Assembly: GCA_004369045.1 (NCBI GenBank)
Contig: ML213503.1
Location: 1,645,121 to 1,709,120, forward strand
Direction of reading: 5' to 3'
DNA length: 64,000 bases
Source: Heliocybe sulcata
Lineage: Eukaryota > Basidiomycota > Agaricomycetes > Gloeophyllales > Gloeophyllaceae
Shown here in pieces: positions 47,776-59,199 of this stretch (positions are counted from its first letter, which is position 1; every line of letters starts with the position of its first letter). Made by a program: the position numbers and the translations under genes. The notes under the pieces were generated by a model that was given only the letters and a program-made list of their open reading frames with translations, did no database searches and had not been told where the DNA came from.

Positions 47776-49212
47776 ATGTTATCCCGTACTGGCCGGTCGC
47801 TGGCGAACAGCGGTACGACAGTTTCGCTACTTGTATTCAACACGTTCAGCACTGAGCACTTGTCTTGTAGTCGGACGTCGGGCTTTCTCTCAGTCCGCGG
47901 CGCGGAGCAGTTACGATGATACTATCGCAACTCTGCGCATTCACAAGGACACCAAGGTGCTATGTCAGGGTATGACTGGAAAGACTGTGCGTTGTCGTCT
48001 CGGACGCGTGGATGCATGCTCAGGCTTCGTTAGGGTACTTTCCACGTCCGAGAGGCTCTGGCGTACGGAACGAAGATGGTCGGCGGTGTTTCTCCGAAGA
48101 AGGCAGGTCAAACGCATCTGGGATTGCCAATATTCGGTTCGGTGAAGGAGGTGCGTCTGTGACAATGTCGTGTTGCAAGACGCAGGTTCATCTCCATTGT
48201 GAAGGCTGTTCGGGAAGCGCAACCCGACGCAACTGTATTATATGTGCCTCCACCGACTGCAGCAGACGCGATTATTGAGGCTATCGAAAACGAGATTGGT
48301 CTCATCGTCTGTATTACGGAAGGTATTCCCCAGGCGGACGAGATTAAGGTGTGTCCGCATCTCTTCACGCACGGCGGTCTATCACCTACGTCGTGCTGTA
48401 CAGGTGATGCACGCATTGAGAAGCCAGTCAAAATCCCGTTTAGTGGGACCTAACTGCCCGGGTATCATCAATCCCGAGGGTTGCAAGATGGGTATCCAGC
48501 CTGGGCATATCCACAAACCGGGAAAAATCGGTACGTGGCTTAGATCGAGCTGTCCTGGTGTTCTGACGTCTTTCTCGGTCTATAGGCATTGTCTCGCGTT
48601 CAGGTACTCTGACCTACGAGGCCGTGGCTCAGACTACCGATGTCGGACTCGGCCAGTCTCTATGTGTCGGTGTCGGTGGTGATCCTTTCCCGGGCACCAA
48701 GCACGTCGATGTTATCAAGGTCTTCCTTGAAGATGATAAGACTGAAGGTCAGTACGCGGTATTAAATCAGAAGTGGAAGACTTGGAGGTGCTGACTTGGA
48801 TCCAGGCATTGTCATCATTGGTGAAATTGGTGGCACCATGGAGGAGGAAGCTGCCGAATACCTGGAGCAGTATAACAAGACTCGCACCAACCCCAAACCT
48901 GTGGTTGGCTTCATCGCTGGTCGGACAGCTCCTCCAGGACGACGGATGGGTCATGCAGGCGCCATCATTTCTGGTGGCAAAGGTATGACAACATCTGAAG
49001 ATCACAGAAGCATGTCCTTACGGACGATTTTTCATCTAGGTGCCGCCGGAGATAAGATTGCTGCTCTGCAGAAGGCGGGGGTTAACGTAGTGGACAGTCC
49101 AGCCCAGATCGGCCCGAAGATGCTCGAAGTAAGCCCACATTGCTATGTTTAATGTCGTCTACGTTAAATTTTGATCTTCTCCCAGATTATGAAAGCAGCG
49201 GGTCTGGCTTAG
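47776..49212 (+). CDS. LSC1: Succinate-CoA ligase alpha subunit, mitochondrial
   Basis: TCA-cycle enzyme subunit forming succinate and NTP from succinyl-CoA. The first small exon encodes [12 protein letters not shown], a mitochondrial leader continued by [17 protein letters not shown]. The core is [12 protein letters not shown], then [78 protein letters not shown], and the phosphohistidine loop [20 protein letters not shown] with the catalytic His. Ends EIMKAAGLA. Introns at 47813-47870, 47987-48033 and 48151-48204 are confirmed by phase (the last needs the GTGAAG acceptor to restore VKEAVREAQ); further introns follow downstream. Confidence 0.94.
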
Positions 49213-49452
49213 ACATAGAGACGGGGTCTTCCAGCTACTTTATATAACTCGGTTCTTTTCTTGTACACAACGCTCTCACGTAATACCAACCGCTCCCTCC
49301 GTCCGTGAATATATCCCGGTGGATTCAATCTGTGGTATTGGTACATACAATCTTAATGTCATGAGGGAAGGTCAAACATGTATGGATAGGTTGTTATACA
49401 GTAGCAAGATAGTATGCCCTCCATCCAGCAAGCATATGCATATACTCTATCC

Positions 49453-51978
49453 CTACATCTCTTCATCCTTTGCATCCGTTTTATAGAGCGCTGCTGGATG
49501 GGCAGGGCCAGGCTGGCCATTAGCATCGACTCCAAGTGCTCTTGTGATATCCTCGAAATGTTCGTCATAGAACTGGACCCAACTAGATGAGGTCTGACAA
49601 TGAGCCTGTCAAATGTAAGTGAGGGACCATGGCATGTACACAAACTTCATCATGCTCACCTGGCTTTCCAGCCGGGCGAAAGTGTCCGCCTCACTTTCAT
49701 TCAGATCATTTGTCATCAGGAAATTAGTGAGGATATTGAGCTCGTGGCGATAGGTTTCGTCCCCGGCTCCATCAAGTGCCTCGTCCTCAGTGGCGCCCAA
49801 TAGTGCGTCAGCGACAGCAGAAGCATCCGCAGCCGCCTTCGCTTCCGCTCTTTCGGTCAAAATCCTCTTCCTCGTCGCGTCAGTGAAAACATTCATCCTA
49901 GCAACCGTAGCATGCCAGGACGATGGCGAATGGGCAGGCATCTAGTAACATAGGTATTAACCTCAGTCCTGGGATAGAGACGCAACAGCCAACCTTCCGC
50001 GCCAACTGCTGCGCGATTCGATTGCCGCTCGTCGTCGGATCCCGTTTGAGACACAGCTCAATGTACATCTTCGCGTAGTCCTTCTCTTCGTCTGTGAATG
50101 GATACTTTCCAGAGGGCATGGGGAATTCGTTGGTAGGAGGCGGTGGCGAATGCAGGTCCCGGTCAAAGTCATAATCTGCGTCGTCTGTTACCGGGACAAT
50201 CTTCTTCGGTTTAGGTCGGGGCTTGGACCTGGGTTTTGTGGGCGACTTCGCTGCGCCGCTCGTCTTTGATCTTGGTTTTGAATTCGTCTTCGTTACCTTC
50301 GCCTTCTTCCGCTTGCACTTTGGGTCAGGGTGCTCCAAGATATAGTGGTTATGATCAAGCAGCGCCTTCTCCTCTACACAGTCCATGACGAACGAGGCTT
50401 GGATAGGAAACTTGCCCTTCGCTTCTGTGCTGTCGTACAAGATGTTGAACGTCTTGGAGCGGATATAGAGGATGATGTAGTCCGCGTCTTCGATATCTGA
50501 AGTGACTTTCCCTCCGTTCTTCTATGGGACCATGTCGTTAGATGAACGAGGGGTAAGTATATGCCATAGAAAGTATTACCTTTATGGCTTGTACGACCTG
50601 CATCCGATTTTTGAGGTCAACCTGAACGTGGAAGAGGAGAGGGGTCCCAGCATCTGTCTCAAATATGTGGCCTTCTTTCCGGGGAGCTAGCACCCTGCGC
50701 TGAGGCGCCGAATCTGAAGGGGACGAGCCAGTCACCCGGGAGGGGCTCAGAGTCTTGTCTTCATCCTCATCCTCATCTGATTCGCTTGAGGAATATGCAC
50801 GCTCTTTGCCGTTCAATCCTGAAGGCGTTGCTCTGGAACTGGCCGAAGGCGAAGGCGAATAGGATGATGATGACGGGGCTTTCCGCTTCCGTGACGAGGA
50901 CATGGTCTTTGAAAAAGCCGAATCTGAAGTGCGCGGAGCACGGGAAGACGAGGCGACAGGCTGCGCTACGCTCGCGGAAGGTGGTGGCATAGTAGAGCTT
51001 CCGCCGGGCGAGAAAGGCTGCTGCTCTACCAGCGGTTGCGACGCCGCTGGTACGGTATATGACATTCGCGAGACTTGACTCTGCTGCACGGCATGAAGCA
51101 TCTGGTGGTACTGAGGCTGTAGCATATAAGCCATCATGAAGTTGTTGAGCATCTCAGGTAACATGTGCCCTGGGACCTGCGGCATTGCAGGCAGCATGGC
51201 CGCCATCTGGGGTGTTATTTGAGACGGGGCAAATTGAGGCTGTTGCATCTGCTGCTGGGGCATGGATGGAGGAGGTGTGCCGAACTGAGAATACTGCGAG
51301 GCCACACCCGGGGACTGAGAGTATTGCGGAGATTGAAGACGCTCAAATGGTGACAAGGAGCTTGCATAGTTCAGAGGGAAGGTGGCTGCCGCATTGGCGC
51401 TATAGGAAGAGCTACTAGGGATAGGTTGACTCTGCAAAGGAGGTATAGCAGACGCTGATGATGACGGTTTCGAATCCGGTCTCGTAGGTGTAGGACTTGG
51501 GGTTGGGCTTGCAGTCAGTAAGAAAATGGCACGAGCAGAAGGGCGCCAAAGGGACTCACTAGCTGTCCTCGTTCGCTGGGTTTTGGATGACTGTTTGCTC
51601 ATCACTGGAGAGAGTGCAAGCACATCCACCCCAGTTGTTTGCAGACCACAGCAGCCTTCCCATCCTTATACACTTTCCTGCCCATTTTGACTCCAGCACG
51701 ACCTTGCCCGTATCATTACTCCATTCACGAACGAACTGGATTCCTTCGGGGGTCGAGGAGTCGACCAAGATAACTTGGGCATCGCTCGGAGCATAGCATA
51801 CGACAGCCCCTGCGTTCTATCCGGGAACATCAGCATAACCCCAGTTTACACGGGACTCAGATCCGAAACATACACGCAAGGAACGAATCAGCTTCGGTCG
51901 TGATTGGACTCCTGATGCCTCGACAAAAACATGGAGAGGCTGGCCTGACAGGGAGAATATGTTCGTCGGCGCCGCCAT
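49453..51978 (-). CDS. RAP1: RAP1-like telomere protein (BRCT-BRCT-Myb)
   Basis: Probable shelterin component. First a BRCT-like fold: IFSLSGQPLHVFVEASG, AVVCYAPSDAQVILVDSST, VVLESKWAGKC, SANNWGG. A linker of about 300 residues rich in Ser/Pro/Gln follows. A second BRCT: GTPLLFHVQVDLKNRMQVVQ, ADYIILYIRSKTF, IQASFVMDCVEEKALLD. After a basic linker (KPRSKTSGAAKSPTKPRSKP) comes the Rap1-type Myb domain: YPFTDEEKDYAKMYIELCLK ... NRIAQQLARK ... SSWHATVARM. Towards the C-terminus a possible RCT-like helical part (NILTNFLMTNDL, SSWVQFYDEHFEDI). Stop at 49453 ends KTDAKDEEM. Domain order BRCT-Myb matches Rap1; the additional N-terminal BRCT is less usual. About seven introns. Confidence 0.72.
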
Positions 51979-52324
51979 TCCCTGCCTCGCTGGTATGTTT
52001 AGGTCGAGTGGGGCGGACACTGCAGCGGCGACTAATGGTCGTCGATGACAAACCAGAATTAATGATGAATGGTCGTCCTGCAAAAGCCAAATGTCGCGTG
52101 GTTAGACAACACGTGGGAGCCGAACAATCCTATTATGGCAATGTCATCGAAATATACGCCCTCGAGGAGCCGTCAATAAGTCCACAGCCCTCCGGGCAAA
52201 CCTGTCCCGTGCATTATGAGACAATACATGTTTATATTGGACATGACGGTGGGGATATGAGGCAACTATATCGGCACATGCTAATCATACACGTATTGTT
52301 TGCCTTAGTCATAACGTATCTTCC
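51979..52324 (-). other. Intergenic
   Basis: Upstream of RAP1 and downstream of the nucleotidyltransferase-like gene, both minus strand. Marks the change from gene-dense core to the sparser right end. Nothing recognised. Confidence 0.4.
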
Positions 52325-53416
52325 TCAAAAATGACATTCGAACGAGTTAACAAATGATACCGTCTCAAGTCCACTGTGGTGGCGGCCATATTCGTGGCAT
52401 TCGCTTCCTCCTATCAGCCAAGCTACACCATGACGTCCATATACTTTACGACCGGCGCTACTCCACAGAGTCGGAATCTTGATCCACATTTTGTGCGCGT
52501 CAAGCGAAGAGCGCACAGTGTGCGGACAGTGCGGATGTCGTCCACATTCTCCAGGATGAGGGACCATGTCTGTGCTTGGATCGAGGATCTCGAATCCTCT
52601 ATCTGCATACTCTCTCTTCTTGTCGTCTGACATGAATTCGTAGGTGACGCGCATGCCGCAATGTTTGAGAGTAAGGGAAGGGTACGCCATAAATAATCCA
52701 TCAGGGGCTATCCAATTCATAACGTGCGTACCCGAGAATAGCATGACGGTATGTTCCGGGCTGATATCCGATGTTGCGATTACGTCTATTTTCAGACCAT
52801 TAACGGGATGGATGAACTTGACGAGGCACTGTGTTCCTGCGGTTCTGGCGGATCCGTCGTACTTTCTCTCGGTGACCAAATCTTGGACTCTGTATCCAAA
52901 TGATAGGACGAAGTTCTGGGTTTCCCCGAGCGTCGTGAAGGGTATGTATATGTCAAGATCATTCGGTGTCCAACCACTAACTCGAAACTGTTTACGCAGG
53001 CATGCGGCCAACGCGACAGAACCAGAAATAATACCTTCGTGCCATCGCAAGAATTCCAATACTTCATCTGTATGTCCATCAAAGAAGGGACCGATGAGAT
53101 TGCACACTTCATGCCTGAAGACTTCTCGTATGATCCGTCGGATCCCAATCGATGTGCGAGCGATGCTTATCAATTCTTCAGTAGTGAAGAATACAGCGAT
53201 GTGTGATATGAAGATATCTAATGGTAGGTCGAGTAGGTGATATCGATGACGTCGCTGACCATGATTGAGCAACTGAGGGTACGGATACGGACGGGTCGAT
53301 CGGCTGCGATATGGATTGGTGTTGTTCATAGATGGGTGATGGACGTTGGACCGGCAGCGTATGAGGAAGGCAGGCAGTAACCGCGGGCAGTCTGAGTGAG
53401 TAGTGTGTCTTAACAT
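52325..53416 (-). CDS. Nucleotidyltransferase-like / F-box-like protein, 363 aa (member 1)
   Basis: One uninterrupted frame. Residues 61-100 (LLDLPLDIFISHIAVFFTTE ...) look like an F-box or a related N-terminal helical module. Residues 131-160 carry SGSVALAACL then WTPNDLDIYIPF: a GS followed about 20 residues later by D-x-D, the arrangement of the pol-beta/minimal nucleotidyltransferase active site. The second half has VNGLKIDVIATSD (a candidate third acidic position), then MLFSGTHVMNWIAPDGLFMA, YPSLTLKHCGM and ADRGFEIL. The same C-terminal pattern recurs in the gene at 59200-60386. Homologous proteins are, as far as I recall, common and unnamed in Agaricomycetes. The start may instead be the Met at 53329. 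Enzyme activity is only a hypothesis. Confidence 0.65.
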   Translation of the reverse strand: MLRHTTHSDCPRLLPAFLIRCRSNVHHPSMNNTNPYRSRSTRPYPYPQLLNHGQRRHRYHLLDLPLDIFISHIAVFFTTEELISIARTSIGIRRIIREVFRHEVCNLIGPFFDGHTDEVLEFLRWHEGIISGSVALAACLRKQFRVSGWTPNDLDIYIPFTTLGETQNFVLSFGYRVQDLVTERKYDGSARTAGTQCLVKFIHPVNGLKIDVIATSDISPEHTVMLFSGTHVMNWIAPDGLFMAYPSLTLKHCGMRVTYEFMSDDKKREYADRGFEILDPSTDMVPHPGECGRHPHCPHTVRSSLDAHKMWIKIPTLWSSAGRKVYGRHGVAWLIGGSECHEYGRHHSGLETVSFVNSFECHF

Positions 53417-53747
53417 GTACCGGTTTGTTCACGTCTATTTATACTGTCGGACAGTATCGATCGTAATGGGCACCACAATACAGGAGTCATAGCAGCGGAA
53501 GATGTTTCCTTTGTCTTTACATATACTGATCGAGAATGGGGGGTCTCGGGTAAACCCTTTACATCGTATACGATTGTAGTCACGTGAATACGGAGCATTG
53601 TTTGTTTTAATACGGACGCGCTTAGTAACGTCTGATATTCAATGGAAGGAGCTACGAAGGTGGACATACTGCAAGTGACAATGGTTGGTACAGGTAGGCA
53701 GAAAGGGAATAACTAACTTATCATGAAGTGAGGACACGTCGAGTTTA
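53417..53747 (-). other. Intergenic
   Basis: Short gap between the nucleotidyltransferase-like gene and the kinase gene, both minus strand. No element recognised. Confidence 0.4.
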
Positions 53748-55370
53748 CTAGAAGGTGTACTGGGCGGCACAGAAGGGATGCTGCGCCACCTCTTGAATTG
53801 GAATTCGCGATTCCGGGTTAACATTAATCATTCGTCGGATAAGGCTACACAATGGCGCATAGCCTATCATGACCTGCTCGTCGTATGTTCAGTATCAACA
53901 ACAGACTGAGGAGTGAAGCAGCTTACGTCAAGGGGCCTGAGTCTCGCTAAGCGGCCAACGATATGTTCGTGATCCGGTCTGTGGATGCACCGGGCTTGCG
54001 GGTAGTCGACGTGCCAAGCAGTACCAGACTTTCGGAATACTCCCTTGTTGGTTCTTTCGATCTCCATGGCAAACTTCTTCGGGAACGGTCCTAGCATCCT
54101 TTCCATTGCTGCTAGACGCTCCATATTGTCGTCCACTTCGTAGAAGAGAGGACTCCCGCCGAACATTTCGGCTATAACCAAGCCAGCACCGAATGTGTCA
54201 ACTGCGTATCCCCATTCCATCTCTTTGGGAGTTGACAAAGTCAGTAATGGAATGGTTGTAGTACAAGTGCCTCACGTACTGAGTGTTACCTCGGGAGCTC
54301 GATACAGGGGAGTTCCGGATAGATAGGCATGCCGCTCGGTCATAAGCGCAGCGCCTCCCAGATCAATAATTCTTATGGCAGAGCTTACGAGAATGGTCTG
54401 CAGTGATTGTTTCATATGTGGATGTAACCTTAGGCAGAAGAAAGCTTACCTTTAACGAGAATTTGCTCGTGTGACAGAAGCCGTATATGTTCACGGCGTT
54501 GTTGCTTTCAACGACAATATTCTCCAGTTTGATGTCGGTATGTATGATTCCGTTGCTATGTAAGACTGAATGCCATTAAGTCAAATAACCATAGCAGAGT
54601 CGGAACACTTACAAGATATACCCTCGGCCAATTGAATAGTCCATTCTTGCAGGTGACGAAAGGAGAAAGGCCGCATGTATGGGACTGACTGTAATTCCTT
54701 CAAAGTCATCCCGTAGGCTTCAAATACGAGACATGGCCTGATACCATGATCCACTGAATCCATTAGCCGGGCGAACCGACTGTGAAAGGTTAGTGTTCTG
54801 TGTAATACCGGTCAATGTGAATACGTACCCTGTTTGAACGCCTCTCGCGTCGGATACTATGTCCATAATAACGCGCTCATGGTCTCTCTCGTAATGACCG
54901 GTAATGTCTTTGAACATCTTCAGTATCACGGTACGATTGGAGCGCACATCCCTGCAGAGAATAGCGGATGTGCGGTAGCTACTCGCTCTGTATTCGAGCG
55001 CCTCATCTTCAAGACATCGATGAATATGAATTTTGAGAGTATGCATGCGACGTACAATTGTCACATAGGAGCTCTCCTCGCTCAACGTCTTGATACCTGC
55101 TGGTACGAATGCATAATCAAGAAAGACATGGTTATGAAGAGATAAGCTGACTTACAGAGGAGGAAGATCCGTACGGCTCACGGCATTCTTGGTATCGTCG
55201 CTCGGTACACCTTCAAGCAGGCGTTCAATCTCGACACGAGACGCAGCATTAGAACAGACAGATTCCATGTCCGGGTCCTTGCCTTCACTCGCAGATTGCG
55301 GAGAGGGCGAGGATTTGACAGATAAACTATCTAAGAGATGCGGAGGGATATTTGAACATGGGTGAGGCAT
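53748..55370 (-). CDS. LAMMER/CLK-like protein kinase
   Basis: Eukaryotic protein kinase fold with CLK-family features, split by several introns. N-terminus disordered (MPHPCSNIPPHLLDSLSVKS). Kinase landmarks in order: RRMHTLKIHIHRCLEDEALE, VAIK-lysine in TVILKMFKDI, hinge LVFEAYGMTLKELQ, catalytic loop IIHTDIKLENIVV (HRD replaced by HTD but Asp, Lys and Asn kept), metal Asp in IRIIDLGGAAL (DFG replaced by DLG), APE in SGTPLYRAPEV, and a late-lobe DTFGAGLVIAEMFGG. Ends ESRIPIQEVAQHPFCAAQYTF, the usual last helix. CLK kinases phosphorylate SR splicing factors; HTD-type loops occur in that family. Substrates are unknown. Complete and probably active by its residues. Start at 55370 is the first ATG but several 5' introns make the N-terminus less sure. 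Confidence 0.75.
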
Positions 55371-56726
55371 ATGATCATCATAGGATACTCACTGAGATTC
55401 TGGACTGCTTCCATATATCGAACCAAGGGGGTATCGATGCCTCAAGTAAGCCACCACAGCATATCCCGAGTCGCGTTCTTATACGTGGCCATCTGCATAG
55501 GACACGGATAACATCGAGGTGAGATTGAGCATTGTTGCATGCTCGTTTTTTTTGGAGTCCTATAACAGAAACTTCATTGTTGAGATCGCTTAAACTTTAT
55601 TCATAAACGCCTACATACCTAGATCAACCTTCGAATATTCGAACTTGATAGGGTTAGAGTTCATGGCCATCCGCAGAACATCTCAGTACCAGAAATCAGT
55701 TGTATTGGTCGGTGGTGGGATTACCCCACACCGCCGTCACACGTCTGTTGATATTACGTCATCATATAGTCAGACTGCTTAGGTAAGTTGCGATTTAACC
55801 TTTTCCCCACTGAAGCGAGTATGACATAGTTCTCGGTATAGTGTTGAAGTTGATCTGGCTGTGCCTATATGCTTCTAAGAAGTTAAACTCTGACCGGTGG
55901 GGAAGCCGTTCAGTGAAGTGATCATAATTTCTGATAAATTATTTCAGATAACGATGGACATATCAGCAACTTCGTAATCACTGCTTAAGGATCTTATATC
56001 GCACCATGACTTCAGATTTCGCATTTTGCGAGGAACTATAAACTGTGCGTTATAGCCCTTCAAGTGCTTCCGCTGATTCTTGGCGTGCGCTGCTCGTCCC
56101 CACCTCCACTCGTGTAGGTTAATTTGCAGGTCTAGTCAAATATGGGGATCCATGCTCGATCAATACTTCGTATGCGAAGATACCACGAGATTGCGCGGGA
56201 CGCTTATGGGGTGTGCATGTTGGTAGGTACGGTCCACTCTGTAACCAAACTAAGGTGAATAATAGATTCCTATTCTGCCAGCTTAGGTTTGTGGCTGAGG
56301 AGGCATCTGCGAACTTTACATGCGTCGAGTCAGAGAAACCGGAAGATTAGTGAAGACGACAATGGGTGCATCTGGTTTCGGAACTCATGGAGGAAGAAGG
56401 CCGAAAACATCGGAATGATCGCATTATTAGGGGCGCAATCGTGCTATTATTCAAGTTACTTGTATGGAAAAGTCTTTGCATACTGCAAACCGGGCAATTG
56501 GGGTATGACAATGCCCCGGTGCTCACGAAGGTACCTTTCATGGTCACGAATAGTCCTGACGAGTCGTTGATTGTATGCTCACTCTGCGGACCCGATGCGA
56601 CAGCAATAGAAAAGATAAGCAGAGGACACCGTGCCTCAATCTCACCGGGAATTCCAATATGGTGTACCCATTGTGGATCGGGCGCAGGTAAGTCCTGACA
56701 GTAATGTTGTTGTATGGATTCATCTG
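55371..56726. other. Intergenic, about 1.35 kb, with one short frame
   Basis: No supported gene. A plus-strand frame 56387-56698 (104 aa from MEEEGRKHRND) has two Cys-x2-Cys pairs (IVCSLCGPD and IWCTHCGSG) that could make a zinc ribbon, but it lacks splice or homology support. The rest is AT-rich with many short frames. Confidence 0.4.
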
Positions 56727-57886
56727 ATGCCTCATAGTCGGATCACGCTCATATCCCTACCAGTGGAACTACTTAGCTACATACTTGAAGTTGGCAAGTT
56801 CACCCTACCAGAACTCTCAACAATTGCGCTGGTCTGTGTTCTTCTAAAGAACATCGTGGTGTGACAGTTGTACAGGAATATCAATCTTTCGGATCGGGCA
56901 TTTCACCTATTCCATCGGACTATGCACGACAATCCTCAGTACACGATATATGTTCGCTCCCTTACCTATCGCTCGCGTTCTTATAACGAAAACTTCACCA
57001 ACGTGCCATTTCTCGGACGACTTATCCCCTTACTCCCAATGGTGGAGACATTGAACATCTTCGTGGATCGGTCTACTACGAGTCTTCTGCACCATTGCCT
57101 GCAGAACGAGCAAGTGCTTCTTCCGCCGACCGGTCGGGTGCGATTGTGTCAGTTGAAACACCTAAATCCTGCTGTACCTCCTGTTATGCCGAACCTCCGG
57201 ATTTTGCGTATGGACGAGGCCCTAACAGCCGTCAGAGTCATGCCTAGAAGGAATATTCAGCATTTGGGCATTCGTCAGGCACTTTCCGATCCGGAACTTG
57301 CCACCCTCCTCATGTACTCTCTGCGACCGAATACTCCTCTCAAATCACTGGTGGTTGGCTTGTTGGAAGAGGTCAATCTATGGCATGCCGTCACCGTCAT
57401 CTCCAGCATGTTGCCAGAGCTCAAGAATTTGTCGATCGACCAGTCATATGTGGACTCTGCGGTGAGTACTTCAGTACGTCGACGGACATAGCTCTAACAT
57501 AGATTTTCCAGTACCTTATTCGCAGGTTGAAGGAGAACCCATTCGTATTGCGCAACATCGTGTCAATTACCATAAACGAGAGAGCATGGGTATCGCCGTT
57601 GCTTTGCTTAATCGATCAACATGAGCGCACAATTGATGACTATATCGAAACTCAACTGAATATGTTGCACGTTATAGGCGATACTCGGCCCCACTTTTGC
57701 CTACTCCAACTCAGACCGCTTTTCTACCTGAAGTTGAGGGACGGGAGCTGGATCCCAAGCCCAGGTCACGCTGGCGCTCAGTGGTGGTTGCGTGACGAGT
57801 ACGAGGGACCGGGCGCAATACCGAGTGCGGCCAAGAAATTGTTGAAGGCATTCGATCAACTATGTATCATGGATGCGTCGGTGTAA
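56727..57886 (+). pseudogene. F-box protein gene with one in-frame TGA
   Basis: F-box start MPHSRITLISLPVELLSYIL then ELSTIALVCVLLKNIVV, the usual L..LP.E....I core. At 56862-56864 a TGA interrupts the frame (NIVV stop QLYRNINLSDRAFHL), yet reading continues in the same frame with the expected F-box continuation for over 200 codons. A 51-nt intron near 57464-57513 (GTGAGT...TTCCAG) joins DSAYLIRRLKENPFVLRN, and the gene ends FDQLCIMDASV. The later part has leucine-rich repeat character (LPMVETLNIFVDR, MPNLRILRMDEA, PELKNLSIDQSY). Either a recent pseudogene with a single lesion, a read-through gene (TGA followed by C), or an assembly error. A 36-nt in-phase intron would remove the TGA but is shorter than any other intron here and cuts the F-box. 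Confidence 0.65.
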
Positions 57887-59199
57887 TACTTGGTCTGTTC
57901 AGCGAGGTATCAGACTAGCTTGATGACGCGTTTATACGTACACATGTTGCCCCCATGCCTTCGCTTTCCACTATGCCTTACACTGTACGAGTAGCAATCA
58001 TTAAGTCCACTATGTATATGTAAGTATTACGAATAAGACAAGATTGGTATATGTGAACATATTGATTCATCAATTTACTCGCGGCGAAGTAGATCTGTAC
58101 TTTCTCTGAAGGGTAGCTGCTTGTAATGAGAGGATATTGTTTACCTTTGTTTGTGGCCATACTATCAATGCACCCTTCACGGTATAGAGACGTCTCTTCA
58201 CTACGTAACATTAAACTTTACGGTAGAAGGGACACAAGTGATCCTACTGCAGTGCTTACAGACTCGAGCAAGATAAGGCACGTGGTCCAATTGACCACCT
58301 TTGGTACTTTTAGACCGGTGTGGTGTTACGTTCACTCCACATTCTCTTTGAAACTTAGTCTCGTGCCGCTTTAGACTTACCGCAGCTCCGAATGGCAGAA
58401 AACTGGCTCACGGAAGATTGGACCAGGTGGGTATGCATCTAATACTGTGCGTGTGAGTAAAAAGACATGACCTTCGCTAAACGGATAACATAGCCGGGGA
58501 ATTTAGGTGTCCGTAGTATCGCGGTTGTCGCATTATGGGCCGCGTTACATACTGTTAACTGCAGGTACGCTTGAGCCGCATACTGGTAAGTAAGCTGACC
58601 GTGATGAATATGGTTATATGCTAATGGAGTGATTTCTGTTCATGGCACCCCAGACCGGTACGAAAGTGATATGCCGATCTAACACTTTTTGCGTATGGAT
58701 GTCTTCTGAAATAATCGGGGTCGGACAATGCAATAGTCATGACACAGTGAGCGGCACCTATAAACAGCGAGACAGATTATGGTATGTCGCTTCTAGCCAA
58801 GACTCTATTCAAAGTACTATTGTGGCGGATATCAGATGGACCCGGCTTAAAGCAGTGTGTCATAATCTGGTCGGACAATGCTCGAATGGTACGCTGCAGG
58901 ATGATACGGAGTAGAGATCAACACCGGCTGCATCGGATAGAATGTTGGTTCAAGTCAGGAATATCTATCAGCCAATCGGCAGAATGCTTTTATGTGGTAC
59001 GTGCTTCTATTCTACCAGAGAGATAGGCAGTCCAACGAATACATACTTACATTGTACTGATATATCAGATTAGGAAGATAATTCAAGGTCTGAATCGTAC
59101 CGCTAATATATACCTGAGTGTTCCATCACATTATGTGCTACATCGAACTCACTACTCTCTCAACGCAGAATCTGACTAGCCGGCACATATACTTATCTG
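57887..59199. other. Intergenic, 1.3 kb, unexplained
   Basis: Several mid-size frames (for example 58642-58914 with many Cys, and 58784-59026) but none with matching splice sites, domain pattern or codon character. GGTCGGACAATGC occurs twice (about 58718 and 58868). May be decayed gene remnants; nothing identified. Confidence 0.4.

Noticed and set aside
51465-51485. TTCGAATCCGG resembling a tRNA B box
   Set aside because: Lies within RAP1 coding sequence; no acceptor stem or A box around it. The similar GGTTCGAGTTGG at about 38938 is inside the FMO gene.
56679-56748. GTAAGT...CATAG intron that would place the F-box start codon in an intron
   Set aside because: No upstream exon joins in phase with the F-box frame, so the ATG at 56727 is kept.
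58718-58880. GGTCGGACAATGC seen twice, possible tandem repeat
   Set aside because: Only 13 bases match and the flanks differ; too short to call a repeat.
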